64,000 bases of DNA from Candidatus Clavichlamydia salmonicola (GTDB taxonomy: Bacteria > Chlamydiota > Chlamydiia > Chlamydiales > Chlamydiaceae), in the NCBI RefSeq assembly GCF_015356765.1, contig NZ_WTCQ01000001.1, positions 406,379 through 470,378 of the forward strand. The letters run 5' to 3'. This document shows, one piece after another, positions 17,467 to 24,980 of the stretch. Below the pieces are notes generated by a model, which saw only the letters and a program-made list of their open reading frames with translations, had not been told where the DNA came from and did not search any database. Made by a program: the position numbers and the translations under genes. Each line of letters begins with the position of its first letter. Within the stretch, counting starts at the first letter, position 1.

Positions 17467-18129
17467 CTATGGATGTAAAGAAATAAGATGGTCAAGATAG
17501 GAGTCTAAAGAGCAAAAACCAATGTATAAAAATGGTTTAAAGCGTTCTTCATAATTGGCTTCTTTAATTTTAGATCGATGTTGAGTAACAAACTCTTTAT
17601 GACCACTTTTAACAGCTAAAAATAGCATAGATAATTCATTAGAAATTTTTAATAATGGATATTTACAGCTACTATTTAATAATGTGTCTAATTCTTGAGA
17701 TTTTAAAAAAGCTTCTTGATAAGAGTTCTGTAAAGTTAACAATACAATTTTATTATAAAGCTCAACGCATGATGAATGGGAGTGTAGTGATGTTGGGCAT
17801 GTAGTATAGCTTTCAAACAAAGGTAAAGATGTTTGAGGAGTATTTTCTAACATATTCCATGATGTTAAAATTGATAAAACATGGGGATCATTAGGAAAGG
17901 AGCGTTTCATTTCAGTTTCTAAAGAATTGATGAAATCAGCAGAGCATATTTCTGGGATACCTAAAAATTTATAAGCATATATAGATTCTAAAAAACTATT
18001 GGTAAATGTTCTAGAACGAGCATGAGAAGCGCACCAACTGGTTTGTGGTGTTAAGATTAAAAAAAGGAAGATAGTCATAACCATCTTAATTTTTTTGAAT
18101 AAGAAAGAATTTTTCAAAATCATGAACAT
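17467..18129 (-). CDS. Hypothetical secreted protein
   Basis: I do not recognise this 220-residue protein. The N-terminus looks like a Sec signal peptide: Lys-rich start, hydrophobic MVMTIFLFLILT, then possible cleavage after SWCA. The mature part has six cysteines, is helix-rich and carries no known motif. Translation could start at the first ATG (18129), the ATG at 18123, or a later Met nearer the hydrophobic core. It lies between the deacetylase-like gene and dppF on the same strand, in a segment that appears inserted relative to C. trachomatis. Confidence 0.6.
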   Translation of the reverse strand: MFMILKNSFLFKKIKMVMTIFLFLILTPQTSWCASHARSRTFTNSFLESIYAYKFLGIPEICSADFINSLETEMKRSFPNDPHVLSILTSWNMLENTPQTSLPLFESYTTCPTSLHSHSSCVELYNKIVLLTLQNSYQEAFLKSQELDTLLNSSCKYPLLKISNELSMLFLAVKSGHKEFVTQHRSKIKEANYEERFKPFLYIGFCSLDSYLDHLISLHP

Positions 18130-18272
18130 AAATTTTTAATGATTGGAATAGTAAAAATTGTACAAGTAAAAGAGCTTTTTGTAAATTCTGAGGCAAATTC
18201 TAAAATTTTTTTATAAAAAAGCCTGTAAGAGCAAGAGATAAAGTAAAACTATATTTGTTATAAAATAACTGA

Positions 18273-19094
18273 TTATCTAGATCTTTGACTTGGATGAGCA
18301 GGTGCTTGAGAAGCTAGTAATAATTTTGTGTAGGGATGCTGAGGATTTTTAAAAACGTTATTAATATCACCTTGCTCTACAATTTTTCCTTGGTACATGA
18401 TTAAAACTTTAGAACAAAGATGCTTAATTACAGCTAAATTATGAGAGATAAAAAGGCATCCAAAACGAAGATTTTGTTGTAGATCCATTAAAAGATTCAA
18501 TACTTGTGCTTGTACTGACATGTCTAGAGCAGATACAATTTCATCACAAATTAATAATTTGGGTTTTAAGGCAATGGCTCTTCCAATCGAGATTCGTTGC
18601 TGCTGTCCTCCGGAAAACTGATGTGGATATTGAAATACAGAATTTTTTGACAGTCCTATGGCATTGAGTACATCTAATACTGCAACCATTTGCGCTGTTT
18701 TATTTTTTACAAGTCCATGGTAAAGTAAAGGATCTCCAATACTTTGAAATACTGTTTTACGAGGATTTAGAGAAGAATAAGGATTCTGAAAAACCATTTG
18801 AATTTGGCGTTTTAAAAATCGTTTCTTCTGTCCTTTTAAGGTAAGTAAATTTTCTCCTTGAAATAGGATGGCTCCTTCAGTTGGCCTACTTAATCCTTCT
18901 ATCATTAGACCTGTAGATGTTTTGCCAGATCCAGATTCTCCAACTAAACCAACAATTTCTCCTTCATTTACAGAGAATGAAATATTATCCACAGCTTTAA
19001 TAAGAGATGAAGATAGAGAAAACCAATGATTTTTCTTTTGAAAATATTTTTTTAAATTTTGTAATTGTAGAAGAGGTTCAGAGTTCATCTTCAT
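18273..19094 (-). CDS. dppF: Peptide ABC transporter ATPase DppF/OppF
   Basis: Second ATPase of a dipeptide/oligopeptide importer. It has Walker A GESGSGKTS near residue 53, the Q-loop FQNPYSSLNPRKT, signature FSGGQQQRISIGRAIAL, Walker B LLICDEIVSALD, and ends with the transporter-type tail NPQHPYTKLLLAS. It overlaps the preceding dppD by 17 bases. No permease or binding-protein gene is adjacent; those must be elsewhere, as in Chlamydia. Matches CT689. Confidence 0.9.
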   Translation of the reverse strand: MKMNSEPLLQLQNLKKYFQKKNHWFSLSSSLIKAVDNISFSVNEGEIVGLVGESGSGKTSTGLMIEGLSRPTEGAILFQGENLLTLKGQKKRFLKRQIQMVFQNPYSSLNPRKTVFQSIGDPLLYHGLVKNKTAQMVAVLDVLNAIGLSKNSVFQYPHQFSGGQQQRISIGRAIALKPKLLICDEIVSALDMSVQAQVLNLLMDLQQNLRFGCLFISHNLAVIKHLCSKVLIMYQGKIVEQGDINNVFKNPQHPYTKLLLASQAPAHPSQRSR

Positions 19095-20073
19095 AGAGTC
19101 TACACTTTACTTTATGCCATTGGCTTTGATTAATAATAGGGATGGGGCCTTGTTGGCAAGATGGCATAGCGTATGCACACCGAGTATGGAAATGACAACC
19201 TGTGGGATAATTAGTGATATGAGGAATAGAGCCAGATATTACTTGAAGTTTTTTTCTAGCTAGGTTTGTGGTGTTTCCAGGACGAGAAGCGAATAGTGCT
19301 TTAGTATAAGGATGAGCCATATTGTCAAATAAATCAAGCACAGGAGCCTGTTCTATGATTTCCCCTGCATACATAACAAAAACATCATCAGCAATATCAG
19401 CTACAACACCCATATCATGAGTGATAAGAAGTATGGCCATGCCATGAGTTTGTTGTATTTCTTTAAGAAGATTTAAAATTTGATGTTGAATAGAAACATC
19501 TAAAGCTGTGGTAGGTTCATCAGCAATTAAGATATCAGGCTTACATAAAAGAGCCATAGCAATGATAACCCGTTGAAGCATCCCGCCTGATAATTGATGA
19601 GGATATTGAGAAAGTATACGTGATGGATCAGGTAAATGAGTTTGTTTTAATGCTTCCAAAATATGAAAGATACTCTCATCTTTTTCCATAGATTGGTGTG
19701 TTTCTAAAACTTCTGAAAGTTGATCTTCTATTGTATATACAGGATTAAGAGTTGATTGTGGATTTTGAAAGATCATACTAATGCGATTGCCACGAATTTT
19801 TCTTAATTGAGCATCAGAACAGGTTAATAGATTTTTATTATCATATATAACTTCTCCTTCAGGAGGAAGAAAAGGAGGAGTAGATAAAAGACCTAAAATT
19901 GCATGAGTGGCTACTGATTTTCCTGAGCCAGACTCTCCTACTAAAGCAATAGTTTTTCCTTTGATCAAATCAAAAGAAATATCATTAACAGCCATATATT
20001 TTTTTCCAGAAAGCATTAATGATACACGAAGATTTTTTACTGTAAGAAGTGGAGTCGTTGGAGTAGACATCAT
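19078..20073 (-). CDS. dppD: Peptide ABC transporter ATPase DppD/OppD
   Basis: The 331-residue ATPase has Walker A GESGSGKSVATH near residue 45, the Q-loop FQNPQSTLNPVYT, signature LSGGMLQRVIIAMAL, Walker B ILIADEPTTALD and the oligopeptide-transporter C-terminal extension with CHFHTRCAYAMPSC. First gene of the dppD-dppF pair on the minus strand and divergent from the phosphate-uptake genes 50 bases away. Matches CT690. Confidence 0.9.
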   Translation of the reverse strand: MMSTPTTPLLTVKNLRVSLMLSGKKYMAVNDISFDLIKGKTIALVGESGSGKSVATHAILGLLSTPPFLPPEGEVIYDNKNLLTCSDAQLRKIRGNRISMIFQNPQSTLNPVYTIEDQLSEVLETHQSMEKDESIFHILEALKQTHLPDPSRILSQYPHQLSGGMLQRVIIAMALLCKPDILIADEPTTALDVSIQHQILNLLKEIQQTHGMAILLITHDMGVVADIADDVFVMYAGEIIEQAPVLDLFDNMAHPYTKALFASRPGNTTNLARKKLQVISGSIPHITNYPTGCHFHTRCAYAMPSCQQGPIPIINQSQWHKVKCRLYEDEL

Positions 20074-20075
20074 GG

Positions 20076-20105
20076 TTTACAATTAAGTTGTTTGAGCGAT
20101 AAGAT
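20076..20105 (+). promoter_or_regulatory. Candidate promoter for the phosphate-uptake genes
   Basis: The 50-base divergent gap holds TTTACA (20076-20081), an 18-base spacer and TAAGAT (20100-20105), a plausible housekeeping-sigma promoter placing transcription about 12 bases before the PhoU-like start. Sequence match is only moderate. Confidence 0.3.
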
Positions 20106-20123
20106 ATAGGAAAAGGTTTTCTT

Positions 20124-20792
20124 ATGCAAACGCTGGCGCGTCTCTTTGGACACTCTCCTTTTTCTCCTTTAGAAGCTCACATGGCTGCAGTAGCTCAATG
20201 TGTTCATCTACTTCCAGCTCTTTTCAATGCTCTTGCAATGAAAGATTATGATAAAGTAGCTGAAATGGGAGAAGAGATTTCTAAAAAAGAACATGAAGCT
20301 GATGAAATAAAGAATGACATTCGTAATCATCTTCCTTCAGGTTTATTTCTTCCTGTATCTCGGGCAGGATTGCTTGATATTCTTTCTTTACAAGATGGAT
20401 TAGCAGATAAAGCTGAAGATACTGCTGTGCTTTTATCTATTCATAACCTTTTATTTCATGAATCTTTTAGTGATAAATTTTTTGCTTTATTAGAAAAAAA
20501 TTTAGAAGTATTTGAATCTGTCTGGGCCATAATCAAGAGGTTAAATCTTCTTTTAGAAAGTTCTTTTGGTGGTACTGAAGCTGAAAAAATTCGTAAACAT
20601 GTTCATCGAGTTTCCATAGGGGAACATGAGTCAGATATTTTGCAAAGGCAACTCTTAAAAACACTGTTTAAGCAGGATGCATATATTTCTGGTCGAGAAT
20701 TTTTCTTATGGATGAAAATTATACATGCTGTTTCTGGGATATCAGATGTTGCCGAGAAATTGGCTAATCGTGTTTGTATGATCTTAGAATAA
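20124..20792 (+). CDS. PhoU-like DUF47 phosphate-transport accessory protein
   Basis: The 222-residue all-helical protein belongs to the TIGR00153/DUF47 group, found beside PiT-type phosphate transporters and thought to modulate them. Visible features are EMGEEISKKEHEADEIKNDIRNHLP, a repeated E/DxxExD metal-type pattern, and a second half with HRVSIGEHESDILQRQLLKTLF. The stop lies 24 bases before the preferred pit start, so the two are probably co-transcribed. Matches CT691. Confidence 0.85.
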   Translation: MQTLARLFGHSPFSPLEAHMAAVAQCVHLLPALFNALAMKDYDKVAEMGEEISKKEHEADEIKNDIRNHLPSGLFLPVSRAGLLDILSLQDGLADKAEDTAVLLSIHNLLFHESFSDKFFALLEKNLEVFESVWAIIKRLNLLLESSFGGTEAEKIRKHVHRVSIGEHESDILQRQLLKTLFKQDAYISGREFFLWMKIIHAVSGISDVAEKLANRVCMILE

Positions 20793-20815
20793 ATTATCTC
20801 AAGGATTCCTTTTTC

Positions 20816-22087
20816 ATGTCTTTTTTAGTTTTGTTATTAGTATTGGCAGGGACTTTTGGTTTCTATGCTGCGTGGAGTATAGGGGCCAATGATGTAGCTA
20901 ATGCTGTAGGAACCAGCGTAGGTTCGGGTGCACTCAGTTTAAAGAAAGCTGTTTTGTTAGCTATTATTTTTGAATCTGCAGGAGCTTTCTTTTTAGGAGG
21001 AAAAGTTGCTGGAACAATAGAATATCGTATTGTTGGAGCAGATTTAACAAGTATTGATCCTATGAATTTTGTCTATGGGATGTTAGCTGCATTGCTTGCT
21101 ACTGGTGGATGGTTACAGATAGCAACATTTTTTAAATGCCCTGTTTCTACAACACAAGCTGTTATTGGTGCTGTTATAGGATTTGGTATAGCTGTTGGTA
21201 ATGGCTTTGTTGTTTACTGGGGTTATGTTGGATCTATTGTTTTAGGATGGATTATTTCGCCTCTTTTGGGTGGTTGTTGTGCTTATGCAATTTTTTCTCT
21301 TATCAGAAAGCAGGTCTTATATAAGACAGATCCAGTAAATGCTATGCGTCGCTTAGCGCCTACTTTAGTTACAGCTTTATTTGTTATTCTTACTGGGATT
21401 ATCTTATTTAAAGATGATCATCGAATATTTTCAGGCATTGTTTTGATGGCGATCTTATTGGTTATAGGATCAGTATCCTTCTTTTCTACAAAATTTCTTT
21501 TAAGAAATTTTTCTTTAGAAACTATTCAAAACATCATGGAAAAAAAGAATAAAAAAGTTTCTAAAAGAGAAACGTATTATTCAGAAGTGGAACGTATTTT
21601 TGGTTATTTACAAGTTATTACAGCATGTTTTATGGCATTTGGGCATGGATCTAATGATGTAGCTAATGCTATTGGTCCTGTTTCAGCTATCTTTAAAATC
21701 CTTAAGCCTTCATGGAATGCTCCATGGGTAGGCACTCTATTACTTGGTATGGGTGGTATTGGTATTGTTGTTGGGTTAGTTACTTGGGGATGGCGTGTTA
21801 TTGAAACTGTAGGTAAAACAATTACAGAGCTGACTCCTTCTCGGGGCTTTGCTGCTGGGTTTGGTTCAGCATTAACAGTCGTTCTAGCTTCAAAAATTGG
21901 GTTACCTATTTCTACAACACATGTTGTTGTTGGATCAGTACTAGGTGTTGGGTTTGCTCGTGGGATTAAAGCTCTTAATATGAATGTCGTTCGGGATATT
22001 TTTGTCTCTTGGGTAATAACAGTTCCTGTTTCAGCCTTACTTTCTATGATGTGTTTTCTAGCCTTAAAATATATTTTAGGGCAATAA
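20816..22087 (+). CDS. pit: PiT-family inorganic phosphate transporter
   Basis: Low-affinity phosphate permease in the inner membrane. It carries the two inverted PiT signature repeats, GANDVANAVGTSVGSGAL near residue 25 and GSNDVANAIGPVSAI in the second half, plus CPVSTTQAVIGAVIG and LPISTTHVVVGSVLG. About ten hydrophobic segments flank a central hydrophilic loop (KKNKKVSKRETYYSEVE). I prefer the ATG at 20816 (423 residues), preceded by AAGGA with 10-base spacing, over an ATG at 20774 inside the upstream gene. Matches CT692. Confidence 0.93.
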   Translation: MSFLVLLLVLAGTFGFYAAWSIGANDVANAVGTSVGSGALSLKKAVLLAIIFESAGAFFLGGKVAGTIEYRIVGADLTSIDPMNFVYGMLAALLATGGWLQIATFFKCPVSTTQAVIGAVIGFGIAVGNGFVVYWGYVGSIVLGWIISPLLGGCCAYAIFSLIRKQVLYKTDPVNAMRRLAPTLVTALFVILTGIILFKDDHRIFSGIVLMAILLVIGSVSFFSTKFLLRNFSLETIQNIMEKKNKKVSKRETYYSEVERIFGYLQVITACFMAFGHGSNDVANAIGPVSAIFKILKPSWNAPWVGTLLLGMGGIGIVVGLVTWGWRVIETVGKTITELTPSRGFAAGFGSALTVVLASKIGLPISTTHVVVGSVLGVGFARGIKALNMNVVRDIFVSWVITVPVSALLSMMCFLALKYILGQ

Positions 22088-22096
22088 GATCTTAAC

Positions 22097-22132
22097 AACA
22101 GATACTGTGACTGTTTTCGTATAGTATTTGTT
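22097..22132 (+). other. 10-bp hairpin in the pit-pgk gap
   Basis: AACAGATACT (22097-22106) pairs with AGTATTTGTT (22123-22132) with one G-U, across a 16-base loop. No T-run follows, so it is more like an mRNA leader or processing hairpin than an intrinsic terminator. It ends 14 bases before the pgk ribosome-binding site. Confidence 0.35.
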
Positions 22133-22158
22133 CATAGATAAAGATAAGGAGAATGATT

Positions 22159-23355
22159 ATGAAGTTGTCTATTCATGAAGGGGATTTTAAAAATAAACGT
22201 GTCTTAATGCGTGTAGATTTTAATGTTCCCATACAAGATAGCGTTATTCTAGATGATACTCGGATTCGCGCATCACTTCCTTCTATTCTCCATATTTTAG
22301 ATCAAGGAGGCTCTTTAATTTTAATGAGCCATTTAGGTCGACCTAAGGGTAATGGACCAGAGTCTTCTTTTTCTTTACAGCCTATCAGAAAAATTTTAGA
22401 AGAATTATTAGGAAGACCTGTTCTATGGGCTATAGATTGCATTGGTGATGAAGTAACTAAACAGGTAGCAGCACTTTCTTCAGGACAAGTGTTATTGTTA
22501 GAAAATCTTCGTTTTTATGCAGGAGAAGAAAAACCTGAAACAGATCCTTCTTTTGCAAAAGCCTTAGCAGCACTAGGAGATCTTTATGTAAATGATGCTT
22601 TTGGAACAGCTCATCGGAAGCATGCTTCAACTTATTTTGTTCCACAACTCTTTCCAGGAAAGTCTTTTGCTGGTTTTCTGATGATGAAGGAAGTGGAGTT
22701 TTTGGGAAATGCTCTTTCACAGCCAAAACGTCCTTTTTATTCTGTAGTAGGTGGAGCTAAAATTCAATCTAAGATTGGAGTAGTTAAATCACTTTTAGAT
22801 AAGGCAAATGGTCTAATATTAGGAGGAGGAATGGCCTACCCTTTTCTTAAGGTACAAGGATTTAATATTGGGAAATCTTTATGCGATATAGCCACTTTAC
22901 CATTAGCAGAAGAAATCTTAAGAGAGGCGGAAAGAAAAAAGGTAGAACTTGTTCTCCCAGTAGATGCGATTGTTGCAACTGATATAGAGGCCACTTCGAC
23001 TCAAGTCATCTCTTTTAGTAGAGGCATTCCAAACGAGTTAGAAGCTTTTGATATAGGGCCAGAGTCATTAGCTTTATTTTCTAAGACTTTAGCTAAAGCA
23101 GCTACAGTCTTTTGGAATGGAACTGTCGGTGTGTATGAGAAAGCTCCGTTTGCTCATGGGTCGTTATCTTTAGCTAAAATTATTAGTGAGTTATCAGCAA
23201 TTAGTGTTGTTGGAGGGGGAGATGCAGGTGCAGTGGTTGCTATAGCGGGTCTTTCTGATAAAATCACACATCTTTCTACAGGGGGAGGAGCTTCTTTAGA
23301 GTATATTGAATTAGGTACTCTACCTGGGTTAGAAGTTCTTTCAGATAGAAATTAA
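22159..23355 (+). CDS. pgk: Phosphoglycerate kinase
   Basis: Glycolytic ATP-forming enzyme converting 1,3-bisphosphoglycerate to 3-phosphoglycerate. Motifs are RVDFNVPIQD (N-terminal substrate loop), SHLGRPKG, LLENLRFYAGEE, VNDAFGTAHRKHAST, VVGGAKIQSKIGV, FWNGTVGVYE and STGGGASLEYIE. AAGGAG lies seven bases before the ATG at 22159 but only one base before the ATG at 22153, so I choose the second (398 residues). Matches CT693, last gene before synteny breaks. Confidence 0.96.
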   Translation: MKLSIHEGDFKNKRVLMRVDFNVPIQDSVILDDTRIRASLPSILHILDQGGSLILMSHLGRPKGNGPESSFSLQPIRKILEELLGRPVLWAIDCIGDEVTKQVAALSSGQVLLLENLRFYAGEEKPETDPSFAKALAALGDLYVNDAFGTAHRKHASTYFVPQLFPGKSFAGFLMMKEVEFLGNALSQPKRPFYSVVGGAKIQSKIGVVKSLLDKANGLILGGGMAYPFLKVQGFNIGKSLCDIATLPLAEEILREAERKKVELVLPVDAIVATDIEATSTQVISFSRGIPNELEAFDIGPESLALFSKTLAKAATVFWNGTVGVYEKAPFAHGSLSLAKIISELSAISVVGGGDAGAVVAIAGLSDKITHLSTGGGASLEYIELGTLPGLEVLSDRN

Positions 23356-23359
23356 ATCT

Positions 23360-23377
23360 ATTACATAATTATGTAAT
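23360..23377. promoter_or_regulatory. Perfect 18-bp palindrome after pgk
   Basis: ATTACATAATTATGTAAT is a perfect palindrome starting five bases after the pgk stop. It is followed by a small hairpin, ATGCT-GAAG-AGCAT (23384-23397). It could be an operator for the next gene or part of a termination region. No regulator can be named. Confidence 0.35.
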
Positions 23378-23477
23378 CAATTAATGCTGAAGAGCATCTA
23401 TCTTTATCACTTTATAGTTAAAAAAGTTACCTTGTATTTTAAACAATGGTTGGATATTTCATAGATATCTATTTTTT

Positions 23478-24338
23478 ATGAAAAACCCAGCTAGGTTAGC
23501 ATATATTATGACAATTGCTAATGAAGGCATCCCCAGTTATGAACCACCAGAGCCCAATAAGTCTTTAGAACCCATAGAATGGCAGGGCCTATCTGCTGCT
23601 GATAATATTGATTATGAACCTGAGACTGCTTTAGAAGAAGAACTTGAAAGTGATGAGGGAGAAGCTTTAGAAGAAGAGCTAGATGAAGGTATTTCTTTAG
23701 ATGAAAAAGAGTTCTTTCATATTTTTTCTGCAGGTAGTACTGATATTAAGAATGCAGTTAAACAAGAAAAGGAAAAAGAAGCATCTAAACAAGATTTTAA
23801 AAAAACTTTTAAAACAACTCGTAAAGCTCAACATAAGGCTATTCCACAGCTCCTGTTTATTACAAAAATTTTAGCTTCTTATTACCAGAAAGAATGGTTA
23901 AATCAAGGACATTCTAATAAAATGACTCCTAGAGTCATTACAAAAAAATTACCTAAAAAAAGTTCAAATTCAGTAGTACTTGTGTCTCAAAGACTGCAAG
24001 ATATCTTTTTGTTACAAAAAAATAAATTGAAAATGTTGGCTAACTTAACTGTTAGATATACCCAAATGATATGGAAAACTTTCTTAGAAGAAAGTAGTAC
24101 TACAGAAGGTCCTCTAGATGTGAAAAAATGGCAAGTTCCTGAAAAAAAGAAAAGAATAATAACACTGTTATCTAGAGCAGAAGATAAAAATGAACTTTAT
24201 GAAAGGTTAATATGGTTATATCAATATAGACATATTAATACTAAAAGAGCTTCTTTAAGGCCTGATTTAGATATAGATCTATTTCCAGGAGAATATCAGA
24301 GAAAATGGTCCGCTTTAGTAAAAAAGAAAATAGAATAA
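23478..24338 (+). CDS. Hypothetical acidic/basic protein, effector-locus candidate
   Basis: Not recognised. The 286-residue protein has a strongly acidic segment at about residues 47-78 (repeats of EEEL, EGEALEEELDEG), then a Lys-rich, presumably helical C-terminal half with no membrane segment. No signal peptide is evident. First of four unknown genes between pgk and the RNA methyltransferase gene, at the position where C. trachomatis has the type III effectors CT694/CT695. That position, not sequence, is the only hint of function. Confidence 0.6.
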   Translation: MKNPARLAYIMTIANEGIPSYEPPEPNKSLEPIEWQGLSAADNIDYEPETALEEELESDEGEALEEELDEGISLDEKEFFHIFSAGSTDIKNAVKQEKEKEASKQDFKKTFKTTRKAQHKAIPQLLFITKILASYYQKEWLNQGHSNKMTPRVITKKLPKKSSNSVVLVSQRLQDIFLLQKNKLKMLANLTVRYTQMIWKTFLEESSTTEGPLDVKKWQVPEKKKRIITLLSRAEDKNELYERLIWLYQYRHINTKRASLRPDLDIDLFPGEYQRKWSALVKKKIE

Positions 24339-24422
24339 AGATGGGGAGGGTGATTTAATTATATTGTTATTAATAAGTGTTTTAATTTAAATTATTATTG
24401 GTTTTTTTAAAAGTAAGTATTT

Positions 24423-24773
24423 ATGATGAATATTATAAGTAGATCTAATTCAACATCTTCTATAGTAGAAGTGCTATCAGCGAGGTCTGTAATAAATACT
24501 CATAAAGAGACTGGTTCAGCAACAGTTTTTATGGAAACTCTTCCAAAAAATATTAAAAAGAATGAAGCAGTGAAACAAGGAAGGCTAAAGTCCTTATGGG
24601 CAGATGCTTGTTATGTTATCAAAGTCATTTTTATCTTTTCTTTTCTCATCTGTTACAAAATTTGGAGTGTTTTTAAAACAGCTATAATATGTCTATATAG
24701 AAGTTATGAAACTCTTCTCATGCAAGCAATCAAAATTAGTGCAAAGAAACCTCACAAGATCAAACGCTCTTAG
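24423..24773 (+). CDS. Small hypothetical membrane protein
   Basis: Not recognised. It has 116 residues: a Ser/Thr-rich first 45 residues, then one hydrophobic stretch (VIKVIFIFSFLICYKIWSVF, about residues 61-80) running into a second mildly hydrophobic part, and a basic C-terminus (KKPHKIKRS). Its layout resembles the first ~105 residues of the next gene, which has SLWADACYV- against AKATHVM-type amphipathic segments. ATG at 24423 or 24426. The ~200 AT-rich bases that follow hold no other frame. Confidence 0.5.
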   Translation: MMNIISRSNSTSSIVEVLSARSVINTHKETGSATVFMETLPKNIKKNEAVKQGRLKSLWADACYVIKVIFIFSFLICYKIWSVFKTAIICLYRSYETLLMQAIKISAKKPHKIKRS

Positions 24774-24980
24774 TTATTTTTTACAAAAAATTTTTTTTGA
24801 TTTAATCACTTAAATATATTTTTTATCCTTGATTTTGATGTAATTAAGAAATTAATAATATTTTTATTAAAAATTATTATATTTTTTTTGTTGATAACAA
24901 TATTTTTTCAATAAAATATAATATATAATTAAAAATAATAAGAATTATAAAATCTTAGTTGTTTTCTTAAAAGGTATTAT

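Noticed and set aside
21604..22098. Minus-strand 164-residue frame opposite pit
   Set aside because: Lies wholly opposite a conserved PiT transporter; composition (Pro, Thr, Ile) is that of a shadow frame.
24774..24980. Very AT-rich 207-base gap as a replication origin
   Set aside because: No DnaA-box cluster or dnaA/dnaN neighbourhood seen; AT-richness alone is not evidence.
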